64,000 nt of DNA from an uncultured Tropicimonas sp. (GTDB lineage Bacteria > Pseudomonadota > Alphaproteobacteria > Rhodobacterales > Rhodobacteraceae). Every line of letters begins with the position of its first letter. Position 1 is the stretch's first letter. The stretch is taken from contig CANMIP010000003.1 in assembly GCA_947497945.1 (NCBI GenBank), forward strand, positions 62,001-126,000, given 5' to 3'. The notes beneath the pieces are model-generated. The model did not search any database. It was given only the letters and a program-made list of their open reading frames with translations, and was not told the origin of the DNA. Below, piece after piece: positions 18,906 through 28,388 of this stretch. Both the position numbers and the translations under genes were made by a program.

Positions 18906-20185
18906 TATTCAGCCGCGACACCCGGCTTGTTCTTGATCCGCCACTCAATCTCGTCGCGGAAATGCCGGATCAGGCCCTGGATCGGCCAGGCGGCGGCGTC
19001 GCCGAGCGCGCAGATAGTGTGGCCCTCCACCTGCTTGGTGACATCCATCAGCATGTCGATCTCTTCGATCTCCGCCTCGCCTCTCACCAGCCGGTCCATG
19101 ACCCGCATCATCCAGCCCGTGCCTTCACGGCAGGGCGTGCACTGGCCGCAGCTTTCATGCTTGTAGAACTTGCTGAGCCGCCAGATCGCCTTCACGATAT
19201 CGGTGGACTGGTCCATCACGATCACGGCCGCCGTGCCGAGACCGGAGCGCTGCTCCTTGAGCCAGTCGAAATCCATGATCGCCTCGCGGGCAATATCACC
19301 CGGCAGGAGCGGCACCGAGGAGCCGCCGGGGATGACGGCCTTGAGATTGTCCCAGCCGCCACGAATGCCGCCGCAATGCTTCTCGATCAGCTCCTCGAAG
19401 GGGATCGACATCGACTCCTCTACGACGCAGGGCGTGTTCACATGACCGGAGATGGCGAAGAGCTTTGTGCCGGTATTGTTCGGCCGGCCAAAGCCCGCGA
19501 ACCACTCGCCGCCACGCCGCAGAACCGTCGGGACAACGGCGATGGATTCGACATTGTTCACCGTGGTCGGGCAGCCATAGAGGCCAGCGCCCGCCGGGAA
19601 GGGCGGCTTCATGCGCGGCATGCCCTTCTTGCCTTCTAGGCTTTCAAGCAGCGCGGTTTCCTCGCCGCAGATATAGGCGCCGGCGCCATGCGCGACGAAG
19701 AGATCGAAATCCCAGCCCGAGCCGGCGGCGTTCTTGCCCAGAAGGCCCGCATCATAGGCCTCGTCGATCGCGGCCTGTAGCGCCTCGCGCTCGCGGATGA
19801 ACTCGCCGCGGATATAGATGTAGCTCTCATGCGCGCCCATGGCGAAGCTCGCCAGAAGGCAGCCTTCGATCAGGGTGTGCGGATCGTTGCGCAGGATCTC
19901 GCGGTCCTTGCAGGTGCCGGGCTCGGATTCATCAGCATTGACAACCAGATAGGACGGTCGTCCGTCGCTTTCCTTCGGCATGAAGGACCACTTGAGACCG
20001 GTCGGGAACCCTGCCCCGCCGCGACCGCGCAGGCCGGAGGCCTTCATCTCGTCCACGATCCAGTCCCGGCCCTTCTTCACCAGGTCGGCCGTGCCGTCCC
20101 AGTGACCGCGTGCGCGGGCGCCGGCGAGCGTGCGGTCTTTCAGACCGTAGATATTGGTGAAGATCCTGTCCTTGTCCTGCAGCAT
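18905..20185 (-). CDS. nuoF: NADH-quinone oxidoreductase subunit F
   Basis: NADH-binding subunit of complex I carrying FMN and the N3 4Fe-4S cluster, 426 residues. Seen in order: the NADH/FMN glycine-rich loop [18 protein letters not shown] (from about residue 51), a second FMN-binding segment [19 protein letters not shown], and the cluster motif [11 protein letters not shown] with the fourth Cys in HTICALGD. It starts at ATG 20185, 11 bases after the DUF5337 gene. Confidence 0.97.
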   Translation of the reverse strand: MLQDKDRIFTNIYGLKDRTLAGARARGHWDGTADLVKKGRDWIVDEMKASGLRGRGGAGFPTGLKWSFMPKESDGRPSYLVVNADESEPGTCKDREILRNDPHTLIEGCLLASFAMGAHESYIYIRGEFIREREALQAAIDEAYDAGLLGKNAAGSGWDFDLFVAHGAGAYICGEETALLESLEGKKGMPRMKPPFPAGAGLYGCPTTVNNVESIAVVPTVLRRGGEWFAGFGRPNNTGTKLFAISGHVNTPCVVEESMSIPFEELIEKHCGGIRGGWDNLKAVIPGGSSVPLLPGDIAREAIMDFDWLKEQRSGLGTAAVIVMDQSTDIVKAIWRLSKFYKHESCGQCTPCREGTGWMMRVMDRLVRGEAEIEEIDMLMDVTKQVEGHTICALGDAAAWPIQGLIRHFRDEIEWRIKNKPGVAAE

Positions 20186-20196
20186 CTCTTATCCTC

Positions 20197-20427
20197 TCAT
20201 CCCTCGTCGCCGGAGCGGGTACGCCACATCCGGATGGCCACGACCAGCGCCCAGACGAAGGCTGCCAGCGAGGCCAGATAGAACAATATTTCATAATGCG
20301 CCGGCAAGCCCGTGAGGCTCACAAGCACCGGCGCAAAGATCGCCAGCAAACCGCCAAGCGCGATCACCACGGCCACGACGCGGCCCTGTCGGGCAAAGGC
20401 CCGGTCCTGATCACTGCCCTGGGTCAT
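20197..20427 (-). CDS. DUF5337-like two-helix membrane protein in the nuo operon
   Basis: 76-residue protein with a short polar N-terminus (MTQGSDQDRAFARQGR) and two membrane helices separated by a small loop (GLPAHYE), ending in a charged tail. It matches my recollection of DUF5337, found in Rhodobacteraceae nuo operons between nuoE and nuoF. An alternative ATG lies four codons upstream. Function unknown. Confidence 0.72.
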   Translation of the reverse strand: MTQGSDQDRAFARQGRVVAVVIALGGLLAIFAPVLVSLTGLPAHYEILFYLASLAAFVWALVVAIRMWRTRSGDEG

Positions 20428-20443
20428 CGCCGGCACCATCCGA

Positions 20444-21562
20444 TCACTTCTTCTTGGCCGAGAACTCGGTCTCGCCACCGGTCGCAAGGATCTTCGCCTG
20501 CGCGACCCATTCGTCGCGCGTCACGCGGCCCTTGAATCCTTCGAGATTCTGGTCGACCCAGGCGATCTCGTCCGCAGTCCAGTTGGCGATCTGGTCGAAA
20601 TGGTAGAAGCCGAGGAAGTTGCAGACCTGCTCCAGCTTCGGCCCGACGCCCTTGATCTTCTTCAGGTCGTCTGCCTTGCCGTCGCGCGGCCCGTCCAGCC
20701 ATTGCGGGCGTGTGCCGGGGTTGCTCTCTTCGGCGGGCGATACAGGCGCGGGCGCAGGAGCCGGCTCCGCTGCCGCCTCGGCGACCGGCTCAGGCTGCGG
20801 CTTCGGCGCTGGCGTGGCTTTCGGGGCCGGCGCGGCGCCGACCATGCGGCCGCCCTGATCGGTCCAGGGCTTCAGGATCGGAACCTCGGTGCCGTCGATA
20901 CGCTTGATCGTGTCGCCGATGGTCACAGCCAGCTCGACCGACGGGTTGTATTGCGCGGCATTCTCGTTGCCCTCGGTCAGCGCGGTCACGCCGCCCAGCG
21001 GCTCGGCGCCGTAGCGGCCGTTTTGCGGGCCCGGCACCGGCACTTGGCCGGCGGCCAGCGCGTCGAGGATCTCGGCGAGCTTCTCCGGGGTCAGGTCCTC
21101 GTAGAAATCCTTGCCGATCTGGATCATCGGCGCATTGGCGCAAGCGCCAAGGCACTCGACCTCTTCCCAGCTGAAATTGCCGTCCGCGGAAAGCGCATGC
21201 GGCTTCTCGGCGATCTTCTCCTTGCAGACATTGATCAGCGCCTCGGCGCCGCAGATCAGGCAGGAGGTGGTGCCGCAAACCTGCACATGGGCAAGTTTTC
21301 CAACGGGTTGGAGCTGGAACATGAAGTAGAATGTCGCCACTTCCAGCGCCCGGATATAGGCCATGCCGAGCATGTCGGCGATGGTCTCGATGGCCGGGCG
21401 GGTCAGCCAGCCTTCCTGCTCCTGGGCGCGCCAGAGCAGCGGGATGATTGCGGAGGCCTGCCGGCCCTCGGGATATTTCGTGACCTGCGCTTCGGCCCAT
21501 TCCTGGTTGGCGGGCGTGAAGGCGAAGCCTTCGGGCTGTTCAGGGTAGAGACGGCGGAGCAT
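20444..21562 (-). CDS. nuoE: NADH-quinone oxidoreductase subunit E with C-terminal helix-hairpin-helix extension
   Basis: Thioredoxin-fold 2Fe-2S subunit (cluster N1a) of complex I. Ligands are C96 and C101 (CGTTSC) and C137 and C141 (CLGAC). Normal NuoE is about 160-220 residues; this one is 372. After about residue 220 comes a Pro/Ala/Glu-rich linker, and from residue 298 a compact domain with a helix-hairpin-helix-like core ([13 protein letters not shown]). This extended form is common in Rhodobacteraceae; the role of the extra domain is not known. Placed between nuoD and DUF5337. Confidence 0.95.
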   Translation of the reverse strand: MLRRLYPEQPEGFAFTPANQEWAEAQVTKYPEGRQASAIIPLLWRAQEQEGWLTRPAIETIADMLGMAYIRALEVATFYFMFQLQPVGKLAHVQVCGTTSCLICGAEALINVCKEKIAEKPHALSADGNFSWEEVECLGACANAPMIQIGKDFYEDLTPEKLAEILDALAAGQVPVPGPQNGRYGAEPLGGVTALTEGNENAAQYNPSVELAVTIGDTIKRIDGTEVPILKPWTDQGGRMVGAAPAPKATPAPKPQPEPVAEAAAEPAPAPAPVSPAEESNPGTRPQWLDGPRDGKADDLKKIKGVGPKLEQVCNFLGFYHFDQIANWTADEIAWVDQNLEGFKGRVTRDEWVAQAKILATGGETEFSAKKK

Positions 21563-21646
21563 TGCGCGCGGTCCTTCAATCTGGAAGCCGGGGCCCGGTG
21601 GCCGTCGGCGGGTAGGGTCTTGTCGGAGAGAGCTGCGGGCGGACCC

Positions 21647-22870
21647 TTAGCGGTCGATCTCTCCGAACACGATGTCGAGTGTGCCGATCACCGCCGGGAT
21701 ATCGGCGAGCTGATGGCCCTTGCAGTAGTAACCGGTCGTCTGCAGATGCGCGAAACCGGGGGTGCGCAGGCGCAGCCGGTAGGGTTTGTTGCTGCCATCG
21801 GAGACGATGTAGACGGCGATCTCGCCCTTCGGCGCCTCGGTGGCGCAGTAGATCTCGCCGGCCGGAACCTTGAAGCCCTCGGAATAGAGCTTGAAGTGGT
21901 GAATCAGCGCTTCCATCGAGGTCTTCATGTCCGAGCGCAGCGGCGGGGTCAGCTTGCCACGGGCGAGCACGTCCCCCTGCCCGTCCGGCGCGCGGAGCTT
22001 CTTGATCGCCTGCAGGACGATGGAGACCGACTGGCGCATCTCCTCCATCCGCATCAGGTAGCGGTCATAGCAGTCGCCGTTCTTGCCGACGGGGATCTGG
22101 AAGTCGAACTCGTCATAGAGGTCATAGGGCTGGGTCCGGCGCAGGTCCCAGGCAAGCCCGGCAGAGCGGGCCATCGGACCGGTCATCGCCCAGTCATAGA
22201 CATCCTGCTCGGAGACAACGCAGATATCGACGGTGCGCTGCTTGAAGATCCGGTTTTCGGTCAGCAGCCCGTCTAGGTCGTCCAGTACCTTGAGGAATTT
22301 CGGCGCCCAGGCTTCGATATCGTCGAGCAGCGCGGGCGGCACGTCCTGGTGGACACCGCCCGGGCGGAAGTAATTGCAGTGCATCCGAGCGCCGGAGGCG
22401 CGCTCGAAGAAGGTATAGACCTCCTCGCGGCCCAGCTCGAAGCCCCAGAGAGGCGGCGTCAGCGCGCCCACATCCATCGCGGCGGTGGTGACGTTCATCA
22501 CGTGGTTGCCGATGCGCGAGAGCTCGGCCATCAGCACCCGCAGCAGCTGGCCGCGGCGCGGCGCCTGCACGCCCGTCATCTTCTCGATGGCGAGGCAGAA
22601 GCTGTGCTCTTGGTTCATCGGCGCGGAATAGTCGAGCCGGTCCATATAGGGCGCGTTCTGGAGATAGGTGCGGCTCTCCATCAGCTTCTCGGTGCCGCGA
22701 TGCAGCAGCCCGATATGCGGATCGGCGCGCTCGACGATCTCGCCGTCAAGCTCGGTGACCAGACGCAACACGCCGTGGGTCGCCGGGTGTTGCGGACCCA
22801 CGTTCAGGTTGAAGTTGCGGATCATCTGTTCGCCGGTGCGAACGTCTTCGAAGCCTTTGGAACCGTCCAT
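21647..22870 (-). CDS. nuoD: NADH-quinone oxidoreductase subunit D
   Basis: 49-kDa subunit of complex I that forms the quinone site together with NuoB, 407 residues. Signatures are [18 protein letters not shown] near the N-terminus, [18 protein letters not shown], and DIVFGEIDR at the C-terminus. The ATG at 22870 overlaps the TGA of the upstream thioesterase gene (TGATG); the preceding in-frame TTG is a less likely start. Confidence 0.97.
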   Translation of the reverse strand: MDGSKGFEDVRTGEQMIRNFNLNVGPQHPATHGVLRLVTELDGEIVERADPHIGLLHRGTEKLMESRTYLQNAPYMDRLDYSAPMNQEHSFCLAIEKMTGVQAPRRGQLLRVLMAELSRIGNHVMNVTTAAMDVGALTPPLWGFELGREEVYTFFERASGARMHCNYFRPGGVHQDVPPALLDDIEAWAPKFLKVLDDLDGLLTENRIFKQRTVDICVVSEQDVYDWAMTGPMARSAGLAWDLRRTQPYDLYDEFDFQIPVGKNGDCYDRYLMRMEEMRQSVSIVLQAIKKLRAPDGQGDVLARGKLTPPLRSDMKTSMEALIHHFKLYSEGFKVPAGEIYCATEAPKGEIAVYIVSDGSNKPYRLRLRTPGFAHLQTTGYYCKGHQLADIPAVIGTLDIVFGEIDR

Positions 22871-23307
22871 CAACTCTCGACCCTCTCTTGCGCCGTCGCG
22901 GCCTTCGCGGCCACCTTGGCGTTGAATTTCTCCCAGCGGGTCACGGCGCGCTTGTGCGTGCCCTCCCCGATCATGTCCTGCCCGTCATGGCCGCGAACGC
23001 GGAAGGTGATGAAACGGCCATCGATCTGTACGACCTCCGTCTCGACCGTGACGTCCAGGCCCGGCGGTGTCGGCGCGACATGGGTGAGATCGAAACCGAT
23101 CCCCAGCGAGCCCTCGCCGTCTTCGTAGTACGGCGCGATCTGCTCGACACAGGCCCATTCGAACATGCCGATCATCATTGCCGAGGCGAAGACCGCCGGC
23201 ATGTCGTCCATGATCCGCGCATCCGGAAACAGCCGGCAGACGACCTCCTCTGGCCGCACCTTGCGAGTGAAGACCGCCCGGTCGCCTATGGCCAGACCCG
23301 GCTTCAC
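22870..23307 (-). CDS. FlK-like hotdog thioesterase inserted between nuoC and nuoD
   Basis: 145-residue protein resembling the thioesterase family that includes fluoroacetyl-CoA thioesterase FlK. Recognisable elements are [20 protein letters not shown], the [14 protein letters not shown] helix and [18 protein letters not shown], a hotdog-fold pattern. The GTG start overlaps the nuoC stop by 4 bases and its TGA overlaps the nuoD ATG, so it is locked between two complex I subunits. The substrate is unknown; its constant proximity to complex I suggests housekeeping of an acyl-CoA or quinone-related metabolite, which is inference. Confidence 0.85.
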   Translation of the reverse strand: MKPGLAIGDRAVFTRKVRPEEVVCRLFPDARIMDDMPAVFASAMMIGMFEWACVEQIAPYYEDGEGSLGIGFDLTHVAPTPPGLDVTVETEVVQIDGRFITFRVRGHDGQDMIGEGTHKRAVTRWEKFNAKVAAKAATAQERVES

Positions 23308-23912
23308 TTGGCCTCCTCGGCCTTCTCGTCGCCCGGAAGCACGTATTTCGCGCCTTCCCAGGGAGAGAGATAATCGTATTGGCGGTATTCATGCACCAGC
23401 TTGACCGGCTCGTAGACCACGCGTTTCTGCACGTCGTCATAGCGCAGCTCGACATAGCCGGAGGTCGGGAAGTCCTTGCGCAGCGGGTGGCCGCGGAAGC
23501 CGTAATCGGTCAGGATCCGGCGCAGGTCCGGATGGCCGGAGAAGACGACGCCGAACATGTCGAACACTTCGCGCTCATACCAGTTGGCGGAGGGGAAGAT
23601 GTCGGTCAGCGAGGCGATGCTCTCGTCCTCGCGCACGCCGGATTGCACGCAGATGCGCTGGTTCAGCTTCATCGACAGGAAGTGATAGACCACCACGAAT
23701 CGCTTCTCGCGATCCGGGTAGTCGATCGCCGTGATATCGACATTCTGCGTGAACTGGCAGGTCGCGTCGGCACGCAGGAACTCGACGAAACCGATCAGCG
23801 CCGCGGGCGGCACCTCGACCGTCAGGTCGCCATTGGTGATCCACCATTTGGTGACGCAATCGGGACGGCGGTCGGCGAGATACTCACCAAGGGTCTGAAG
23901 TGCATCGCTCAT
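23304..23912 (-). CDS. nuoC: NADH-quinone oxidoreductase subunit C
   Basis: 30-kDa peripheral subunit of complex I, 202 residues and separate from NuoD. Signatures include [40 protein letters not shown] and [20 protein letters not shown]. The start at 23912 ([12 protein letters not shown]) was chosen for family fit; longer in-frame extensions run into nuoB. Confidence 0.97.
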   Translation of the reverse strand: MSDALQTLGEYLADRRPDCVTKWWITNGDLTVEVPPAALIGFVEFLRADATCQFTQNVDITAIDYPDREKRFVVVYHFLSMKLNQRICVQSGVREDESIASLTDIFPSANWYEREVFDMFGVVFSGHPDLRRILTDYGFRGHPLRKDFPTSGYVELRYDDVQKRVVYEPVKLVHEYRQYDYLSPWEGAKYVLPGDEKAEEAK

Positions 23913-23949
23913 CGCGGTGTCATCCTCCTTCAAGCGGGCGCGGGGCCGA

Positions 23950-24474
23950 TCAGCGTTTGATCGTGCCCACCCGGCGGATCTTGCGTTGCAGCTGCAGCGT
24001 GCCGTAGAGCAGCGCCTCGGCCGTCGGCGGGCAGCCGGGGATATAGACATCCACCGGAACGATGCGGTCGACGCCGCGCACCACCGAATAGCTGTAATGG
24101 TAATAGCCGCCGCCATTGGCGCAGGAGCCCATGGAGATGACCCAACGCGGCTCGGGCATCTGGTCATAGACCTTGCGCAGTGCGGGCGCCATCTTGTTGG
24201 TCAGCGTGCCGGCGACGATCATCAGGTCCGACTGGCGCGGGGAAGCCCGCGGCGCGGTGCCGAAGCGCTCCAGGTCATAGCGCGGCATGGAGACGTGGAT
24301 CATCTCGATGGCGCAGCAGGCCAGGCCGAAGGTCATCCAGTGCAGCGACCCGGTGCGGCCCCAGTTGATGATGTCGGCGGTGGAGGTGACCAGGAACCCC
24401 TTGTCGGAGAGGTCCTTGTTCATCTGTGCGACCGTCTGCTCCTTGTCGGCGCCGGCGGTGTTGGGTCCGGTCAT
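23950..24474 (-). CDS. nuoB: NADH-quinone oxidoreductase subunit B
   Basis: Subunit carrying cluster N2, the last electron donor to quinone, 174 residues. The cluster ligands are in GLACCAIEM (adjacent cysteines), [10 protein letters not shown] and [15 protein letters not shown]. The ATG at 24474 overlaps the nuoA stop (TGATG); an ATG three codons upstream is possible but would overlap nuoA further. Confidence 0.97.
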   Translation of the reverse strand: MTGPNTAGADKEQTVAQMNKDLSDKGFLVTSTADIINWGRTGSLHWMTFGLACCAIEMIHVSMPRYDLERFGTAPRASPRQSDLMIVAGTLTNKMAPALRKVYDQMPEPRWVISMGSCANGGGYYHYSYSVVRGVDRIVPVDVYIPGCPPTAEALLYGTLQLQRKIRRVGTIKR

Positions 24475-24839
24475 CACTCCCATTCGAGCGCTCCCTTCTT
24501 CCATTCATAGGCAAAGCCGACCGTGAGCACCGCGAGGAAGACCATCATCGACCAGAAGGCCGCCATGGAGATCTCGCCGAAAGCGACCGCCCAGGGGAAC
24601 AGGAAGGCCACTTCGAGGTCGAAGATGATGAAAAGGATCGAGACGAGATAGAAGCGGATATCGAACTTCATCCGTGCGTCGTCCATGGCGTTGAAGCCAC
24701 ATTCATAGGCAGAGGATTTTTCCGGATAGGGGTCGCTGGGGGCGACGACCCATGCGGCGATGACCATGCCAAGTCCCATCACGATCGCGATGGCGAGGAA
24801 AATGAGAATCGGAAGGTATTCTCTGAGAAGTCCGTCCAC
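24474..24839 (-). CDS. nuoA: NADH-quinone oxidoreductase subunit A
   Basis: Three-helix membrane subunit at the quinone-site entrance, 121 residues. It shows [20 protein letters not shown], the conserved loop that includes the Cys of the active/deactive transition region, and [15 protein letters not shown]. It uses a GTG start at 24839. As first gene of the operon, its promoter should lie in the region just upstream. Confidence 0.96.
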   Translation of the reverse strand: MDGLLREYLPILIFLAIAIVMGLGMVIAAWVVAPSDPYPEKSSAYECGFNAMDDARMKFDIRFYLVSILFIIFDLEVAFLFPWAVAFGEISMAAFWSMMVFLAVLTVGFAYEWKKGALEWE

Positions 24840-25669
24840 GTCTGGCTCCTTGTCTGCCCGCGGCTCATCATAGCACGCAGGTGGTCTCGGGCTAGTTCGC
24901 GGTTTACGCGCGGGCTTGGGTGGGGTCAACCGACGGCTTGCCGCAAGGAAGCGGCGTTCTGTCCCGGCTGGATCCGGAGCAACCGGGGTCCAGTATCGTT
25001 GTGCGAACCGCGAAACGGCCTGGGCAGGCGTTCCCTCGTCCGAGCCTGTCGGCCTGACGGAACCGGGGCAACATGCGCAGAGCCCTGGCCTCACGGCCGG
25101 TTTGAACCGGGGAATCGGCAACCGGAAACCGCTCAGAAACGCCTGAGCAACTTGATACAGCCCCCTCTGCCGAAGATCCGGGGGTGCGGCGCGTTTCTCA
25201 TTTCGGGTGTCCGGCAATGCCGGGCAGATGTCCAAGCGCTTCCTGCGTCCGGCGTCCGCCACGGAGGTAGCCTTCGGCTGAAGAAAGACAGCACTCTGTC
25301 AGCCGGCACGCAAATGGGAGCCAACAGGTCTCGGATCGGAAGAATCCGTACCGACGACCGTCAATTTGACGCACGGACTCCCGAACCTGCGGCTGACCGA
25401 AGAATACCCCGGACATTCGCCAACGCGTTTTACAACAGCTGGCTGACATGGCCTGTTCACGACGGACAGGCGGCGCGTGCTTCCCGAACTTGGACACGCA
25501 TCCCGATCGGAGCGCAGCCCTCACCGACCTCACTCCGTCGGAAAGAGGTGGCGCACCGATAGCAGCGCCGGCCACCCGTCTCTGTACGTGACCGGGAAAG
25601 CCGCCCCCGAAGGACGAACCGACCTTGGCAGTCTGCACGGGCGGCCCGCTTCAGGCCCGCCCGCATGGC
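24840..25669. other. 830-bp intergenic region upstream of the nuo operon
   Basis: No gene is supported on either strand; open frames here are Arg/Pro-rich and lack family motifs. It must contain the nuo promoter, but I could not identify -35/-10 elements with confidence. It also contains a hairpin at its right end, downstream of the phosphate transporter gene. Confidence 0.5.
25638..25663 (-). terminator. Weak hairpin after the PiT gene
   Basis: CGGGCGG at 25638-25644 pairs with CCGCCCG at 25657-25663. It lies 6 bases past the stop codon of the transporter gene on the minus strand. There is no T-run, so it may be a Rho-dependent or 3'-end-protecting hairpin rather than a classical terminator. 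Confidence 0.35.
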
Positions 25670-27154
25670 TCATCCCGTCGCCAACCGGATGGCGAAGAAC
25701 AGGGCCGCCGAAAGCAAGGCCGCCGCCGGCACGGTGACAACCCAGGCCGCCGCGATGGTCATCGCATGCGTCCGGCGCACCAGCTTGCGTTGCCGCCGTT
25801 CGCTGGCCGTGTGGTAGGGCTTGTCCGGCACCGCTTGCCGGGCCCGGAGGAGCCTGCGCTCTGCGTACCATTCGCGGAAGAAACCGACCCCGAAAATTCC
25901 GCCGACAGCGATGTGGGTCGAACTCACCGGCAGGCCCAGCCAGCTCGCCACGATCACGGTGATCGCGGCCGAAAGCGCAACGCAGAAGGCGCGCATCGGG
26001 TTGAGCTTGGTGATCTCGCTGCCGACCATGCGGATCAGCTTGGGCCCGAACAGGAACAGCCCGAAGGAGATGCCGAAGGCGCCGATCATCATCACCCAGA
26101 AGGGGATGCTGATGGCCGAGGTGAAATCGCCGGTCGAGCTGGCGCTGACGATGGCGGCCAGCGGGCCGACCGCATTGGCCACGTCATTGGCACCATGGGC
26201 GAAGCTGAGGAACGCCGCCGAGACGATCAGCGGGATCGAGAACAGTGTCTTCAGCGACCGGTTGCGATTCTCCAGCCCCTGCGATTGCCGGCGGATCACC
26301 GGGATCAGGATCAGCCAGACCGCGATCCCGATCAGCAACCCGGCACCAAGCGCAACCGTGAAGTCGATCTTGACGATCTTCTTGAGCCCCTTCAGCGCGA
26401 GATAAGCCGAAAACGCACCCGCCATGATGCCGACCAGCACCGGCACCCAGGTCCGGGCGGCCGCGATCTTGTCGTCGCGATAAATGATGCGCTCCTTGAT
26501 GAACCACAGGAAGCCGGCGGCGATCACTCCGCCCAGAAGCGGCGAAATCACCCAGCTCGCGGCGATCTTCACCATTGTCGGCCAGTTCACGGCAGCGAAG
26601 CCCGCCGCCGCGATCCCGGCGCCCATGACGCCGCCGACAACGGAATGCGTGGTCGAGACCGGCGCGCCGATCCAGGTGGCGATATTGACCCAGAGTGCAG
26701 CGGCAAACAGCGCCGCCATCATCGCCTGTATGAAGATCTCCGGCGATTTGGTCGATTCCGGCGAGACAATCCCCTTCGCCACGGTCGAGACAACGTCGCC
26801 GCCGGCGATCAGCGCCCCGGCGCTTTCGAAGACGATGGCGATTGCGATGGCGCCGCCCATGGTGAGCACATTCGCACCGACCGCCGGCCCCATGTTGTTG
26901 GCCACGTCGTTGGCGCCGATATTGACCGCCATATAGGCGCCGATGGCAGCCGCCAGCACGATGACCAGCGCGCCGCTGGACCCGTCGACGAGGAAGGCCG
27001 CGAACAGGCCGGCCAGCAGGATAAAGGCGGCTGCGAGGGCCGGAGCTGCCATTGGACGCGCGATGAAACTGTTGGCCGTTTCCAGGCTCGACAGACGGTC
27101 GAGGTCCCGGTCAAGGGTCTCCAGATGCCGCGGTTCAAAGTTCTTGTCGGACAC
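25670..27154 (-). CDS. pit: Inorganic phosphate transporter, PiT family
   Basis: Cation-coupled phosphate permease of the inner membrane, 494 residues. Both inverted-repeat signatures of the family are present: NIGANDVANNMGPAVGAN in the first half (about residues 75-95) and FAHGANDVANAVGPLAAIVS in the second, plus the STTHSVVGGVMGAG and SSTHIAVGGIFGVG segments. A hydrophilic N-terminal extension of about 35 residues precedes the first helix. A pho-box-like repeat lies 56 bases upstream of the start, suggesting PhoB control. Confidence 0.93.
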   Translation of the reverse strand: MSDKNFEPRHLETLDRDLDRLSSLETANSFIARPMAAPALAAAFILLAGLFAAFLVDGSSGALVIVLAAAIGAYMAVNIGANDVANNMGPAVGANVLTMGGAIAIAIVFESAGALIAGGDVVSTVAKGIVSPESTKSPEIFIQAMMAALFAAALWVNIATWIGAPVSTTHSVVGGVMGAGIAAAGFAAVNWPTMVKIAASWVISPLLGGVIAAGFLWFIKERIIYRDDKIAAARTWVPVLVGIMAGAFSAYLALKGLKKIVKIDFTVALGAGLLIGIAVWLILIPVIRRQSQGLENRNRSLKTLFSIPLIVSAAFLSFAHGANDVANAVGPLAAIVSASSTGDFTSAISIPFWVMMIGAFGISFGLFLFGPKLIRMVGSEITKLNPMRAFCVALSAAITVIVASWLGLPVSSTHIAVGGIFGVGFFREWYAERRLLRARQAVPDKPYHTASERRQRKLVRRTHAMTIAAAWVVTVPAAALLSAALFFAIRLATG

Positions 27155-27209
27155 GTGTCCCCCCTGTGTCTTGCGTTCGCAGGCTCCCTACAGGGCATGA
27201 GGGCAACGT

Positions 27210-27238
27210 GTAACAGGTTTGTAACGACATTGTGACGC
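27210..27238 (-). promoter_or_regulatory. Triple pho-box-like repeat upstream of pit
   Basis: Read on the minus strand there are three 7-base units at exactly 11-base spacing: GCGTCAC (27232-27238), TCGTTAC (27221-27227) and CTGTTAC (27210-27216). The spacing and sequence match the PhoB box layout (CTGTCAT-like heptamers separated by 4 bases). It lies 56 bases from the pit ATG. Confidence 0.72.
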
Positions 27239-27388
27239 GGCTGCACCGGTCTGCCGGCCTGCCCTGGCCTGCCATCTTGTCTCCGGCAGACATCGCTTCT
27301 AGATAAGCCTCCAAGCCACCAGCAATCCGAAACGACCGCTCCGTTCGCCTTCTCTGGCGATGGGCCGGACCTTTTACACCCGGGACCG

Positions 27389-27862
27389 ATGAAGCAGAGG
27401 AAACCGACACGCATCCGCAAGGACCGCAAGGGGCAGCAGATCGCTGCCCTGCCCGTTCGCTGGAACGAGAACGACGAAGCCGAGGTGCTCCTCGTCACGT
27501 CGCGGACCACGCGCAGGTGGATCATCCCCAAGGGTTGGACAATGAACGGCAAAAGGCCCTGGAAGGCTGCGGGGATCGAAGCGCGCGAGGAGGCCGGCGC
27601 GCATGGCAAGGTCGCTTCCTCGCCGATCGGAGACTATGAATATGTCAAGATCCTGCGCGATGGCACCGGTCTGATCTGCGACGTGCAGGTCTTCCCGATG
27701 ATCGTCGAGGATCTCAGCGCGTCCTGGAAGGAACAGAAGGAAAGAAAGCGCGCCTGGTTTCCCGCCAAGCGCGCGGCGCGCCTGGTGCAGGAGCCCCAGC
27801 TTGCGATCCTTTTGCGCAAACTGGGCAAGAAGAAGATGCGGGCCCGGATCGCACAATCCTGA
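27389..27862 (+). CDS. NUDIX hydrolase (diphosphoinositol-polyphosphate-phosphohydrolase-like)
   Basis: 157-residue NUDIX-fold phosphohydrolase. The segment RRWIIPKGWTMNGKRPWKAA followed by GIEAREEAGA is the family's catalytic box; the EExG end is intact, but the usual Arg of REUxEE is Ile here, and the first Glu is Lys as is normal in this GWxMxGK subgroup. Upstream IAALPVRW and downstream VQVFPMIVE and KRAWFPAKRAARLV fit the DIPP-like subfamily. Substrates of such proteins range from nucleoside diphosphate derivatives to (di)nucleoside polyphosphates; I cannot specify which. Transcribed divergently from pit. Confidence 0.88.
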   Translation: MKQRKPTRIRKDRKGQQIAALPVRWNENDEAEVLLVTSRTTRRWIIPKGWTMNGKRPWKAAGIEAREEAGAHGKVASSPIGDYEYVKILRDGTGLICDVQVFPMIVEDLSASWKEQKERKRAWFPAKRAARLVQEPQLAILLRKLGKKKMRARIAQS

Positions 27863-27909
27863 CAGACCCGCCGGGCCGTCCGCGCGCGCCCCGACGCGAT
27901 CGCGCCGCT

Positions 27910-28299
27910 TCACTCCTTCGGAAAGAAATCTCCCTGCGTCTTCATCTCCGGGCGGCCATCGCCATACCGGATCGAGAAGACACCGTGATAGCCACCCTTG
28001 ATAGGAGACCATGTCCAGATATTCGTTTGCCGCGTCTCGGTCCCGTCCGCAGCCTTGCGCGTGATCTCAAGGCGCGCCTCGATGACATCGCCCGCGAGGC
28101 GCTCATAGGCCAGATCGCTGCAGCTGGTCTCGAGATCATTGTAGCAATAGCTGAGCGTCTCTTCCCCCGTCACCTCGAAGGCCGCCGGCAGCGCCGCACC
28201 GCTCGCGGCATTCACGAGCTCGCCATAGAACTTCTCCGACATCGCCGGACCGGCCAACAGCAGCAACGGACACAGGCCCGCAAGCATCGCCTTGCGCAT
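27910..28299 (-). CDS. Secreted protein of unknown function
   Basis: 129 residues with a clear signal peptide (MRKAMLAGLCPLLLLAGPAM, cleavage near SEKF). The mature part looks beta-rich and has a Cys pair (SYCYNDLETSC). No domain recognised. It lies tail to tail with the NUDIX gene and downstream of the liu operon; 89 bases separate it from liuC, so it may be the last gene of that operon or separate. Confidence 0.65.
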   Translation of the reverse strand: MRKAMLAGLCPLLLLAGPAMSEKFYGELVNAASGAALPAAFEVTGEETLSYCYNDLETSCSDLAYERLAGDVIEARLEITRKAADGTETRQTNIWTWSPIKGGYHGVFSIRYGDGRPEMKTQGDFFPKE

Positions 28300-28388
28300 G
28301 AGATCTTCCTTCCCGCAAAGACAGTCCCGATAGCGTCAGTCTAGGACGCTCCGGCGCCTGCGGTCCACCGGCCGTCTTCCGGCGGCCA

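Noticed and set aside
24426-25562. Possible gene on the plus strand upstream of the nuo operon
   Set aside because: The left half is antisense to nuoA/nuoB and the right half has no recognisable domain or ribosome site.
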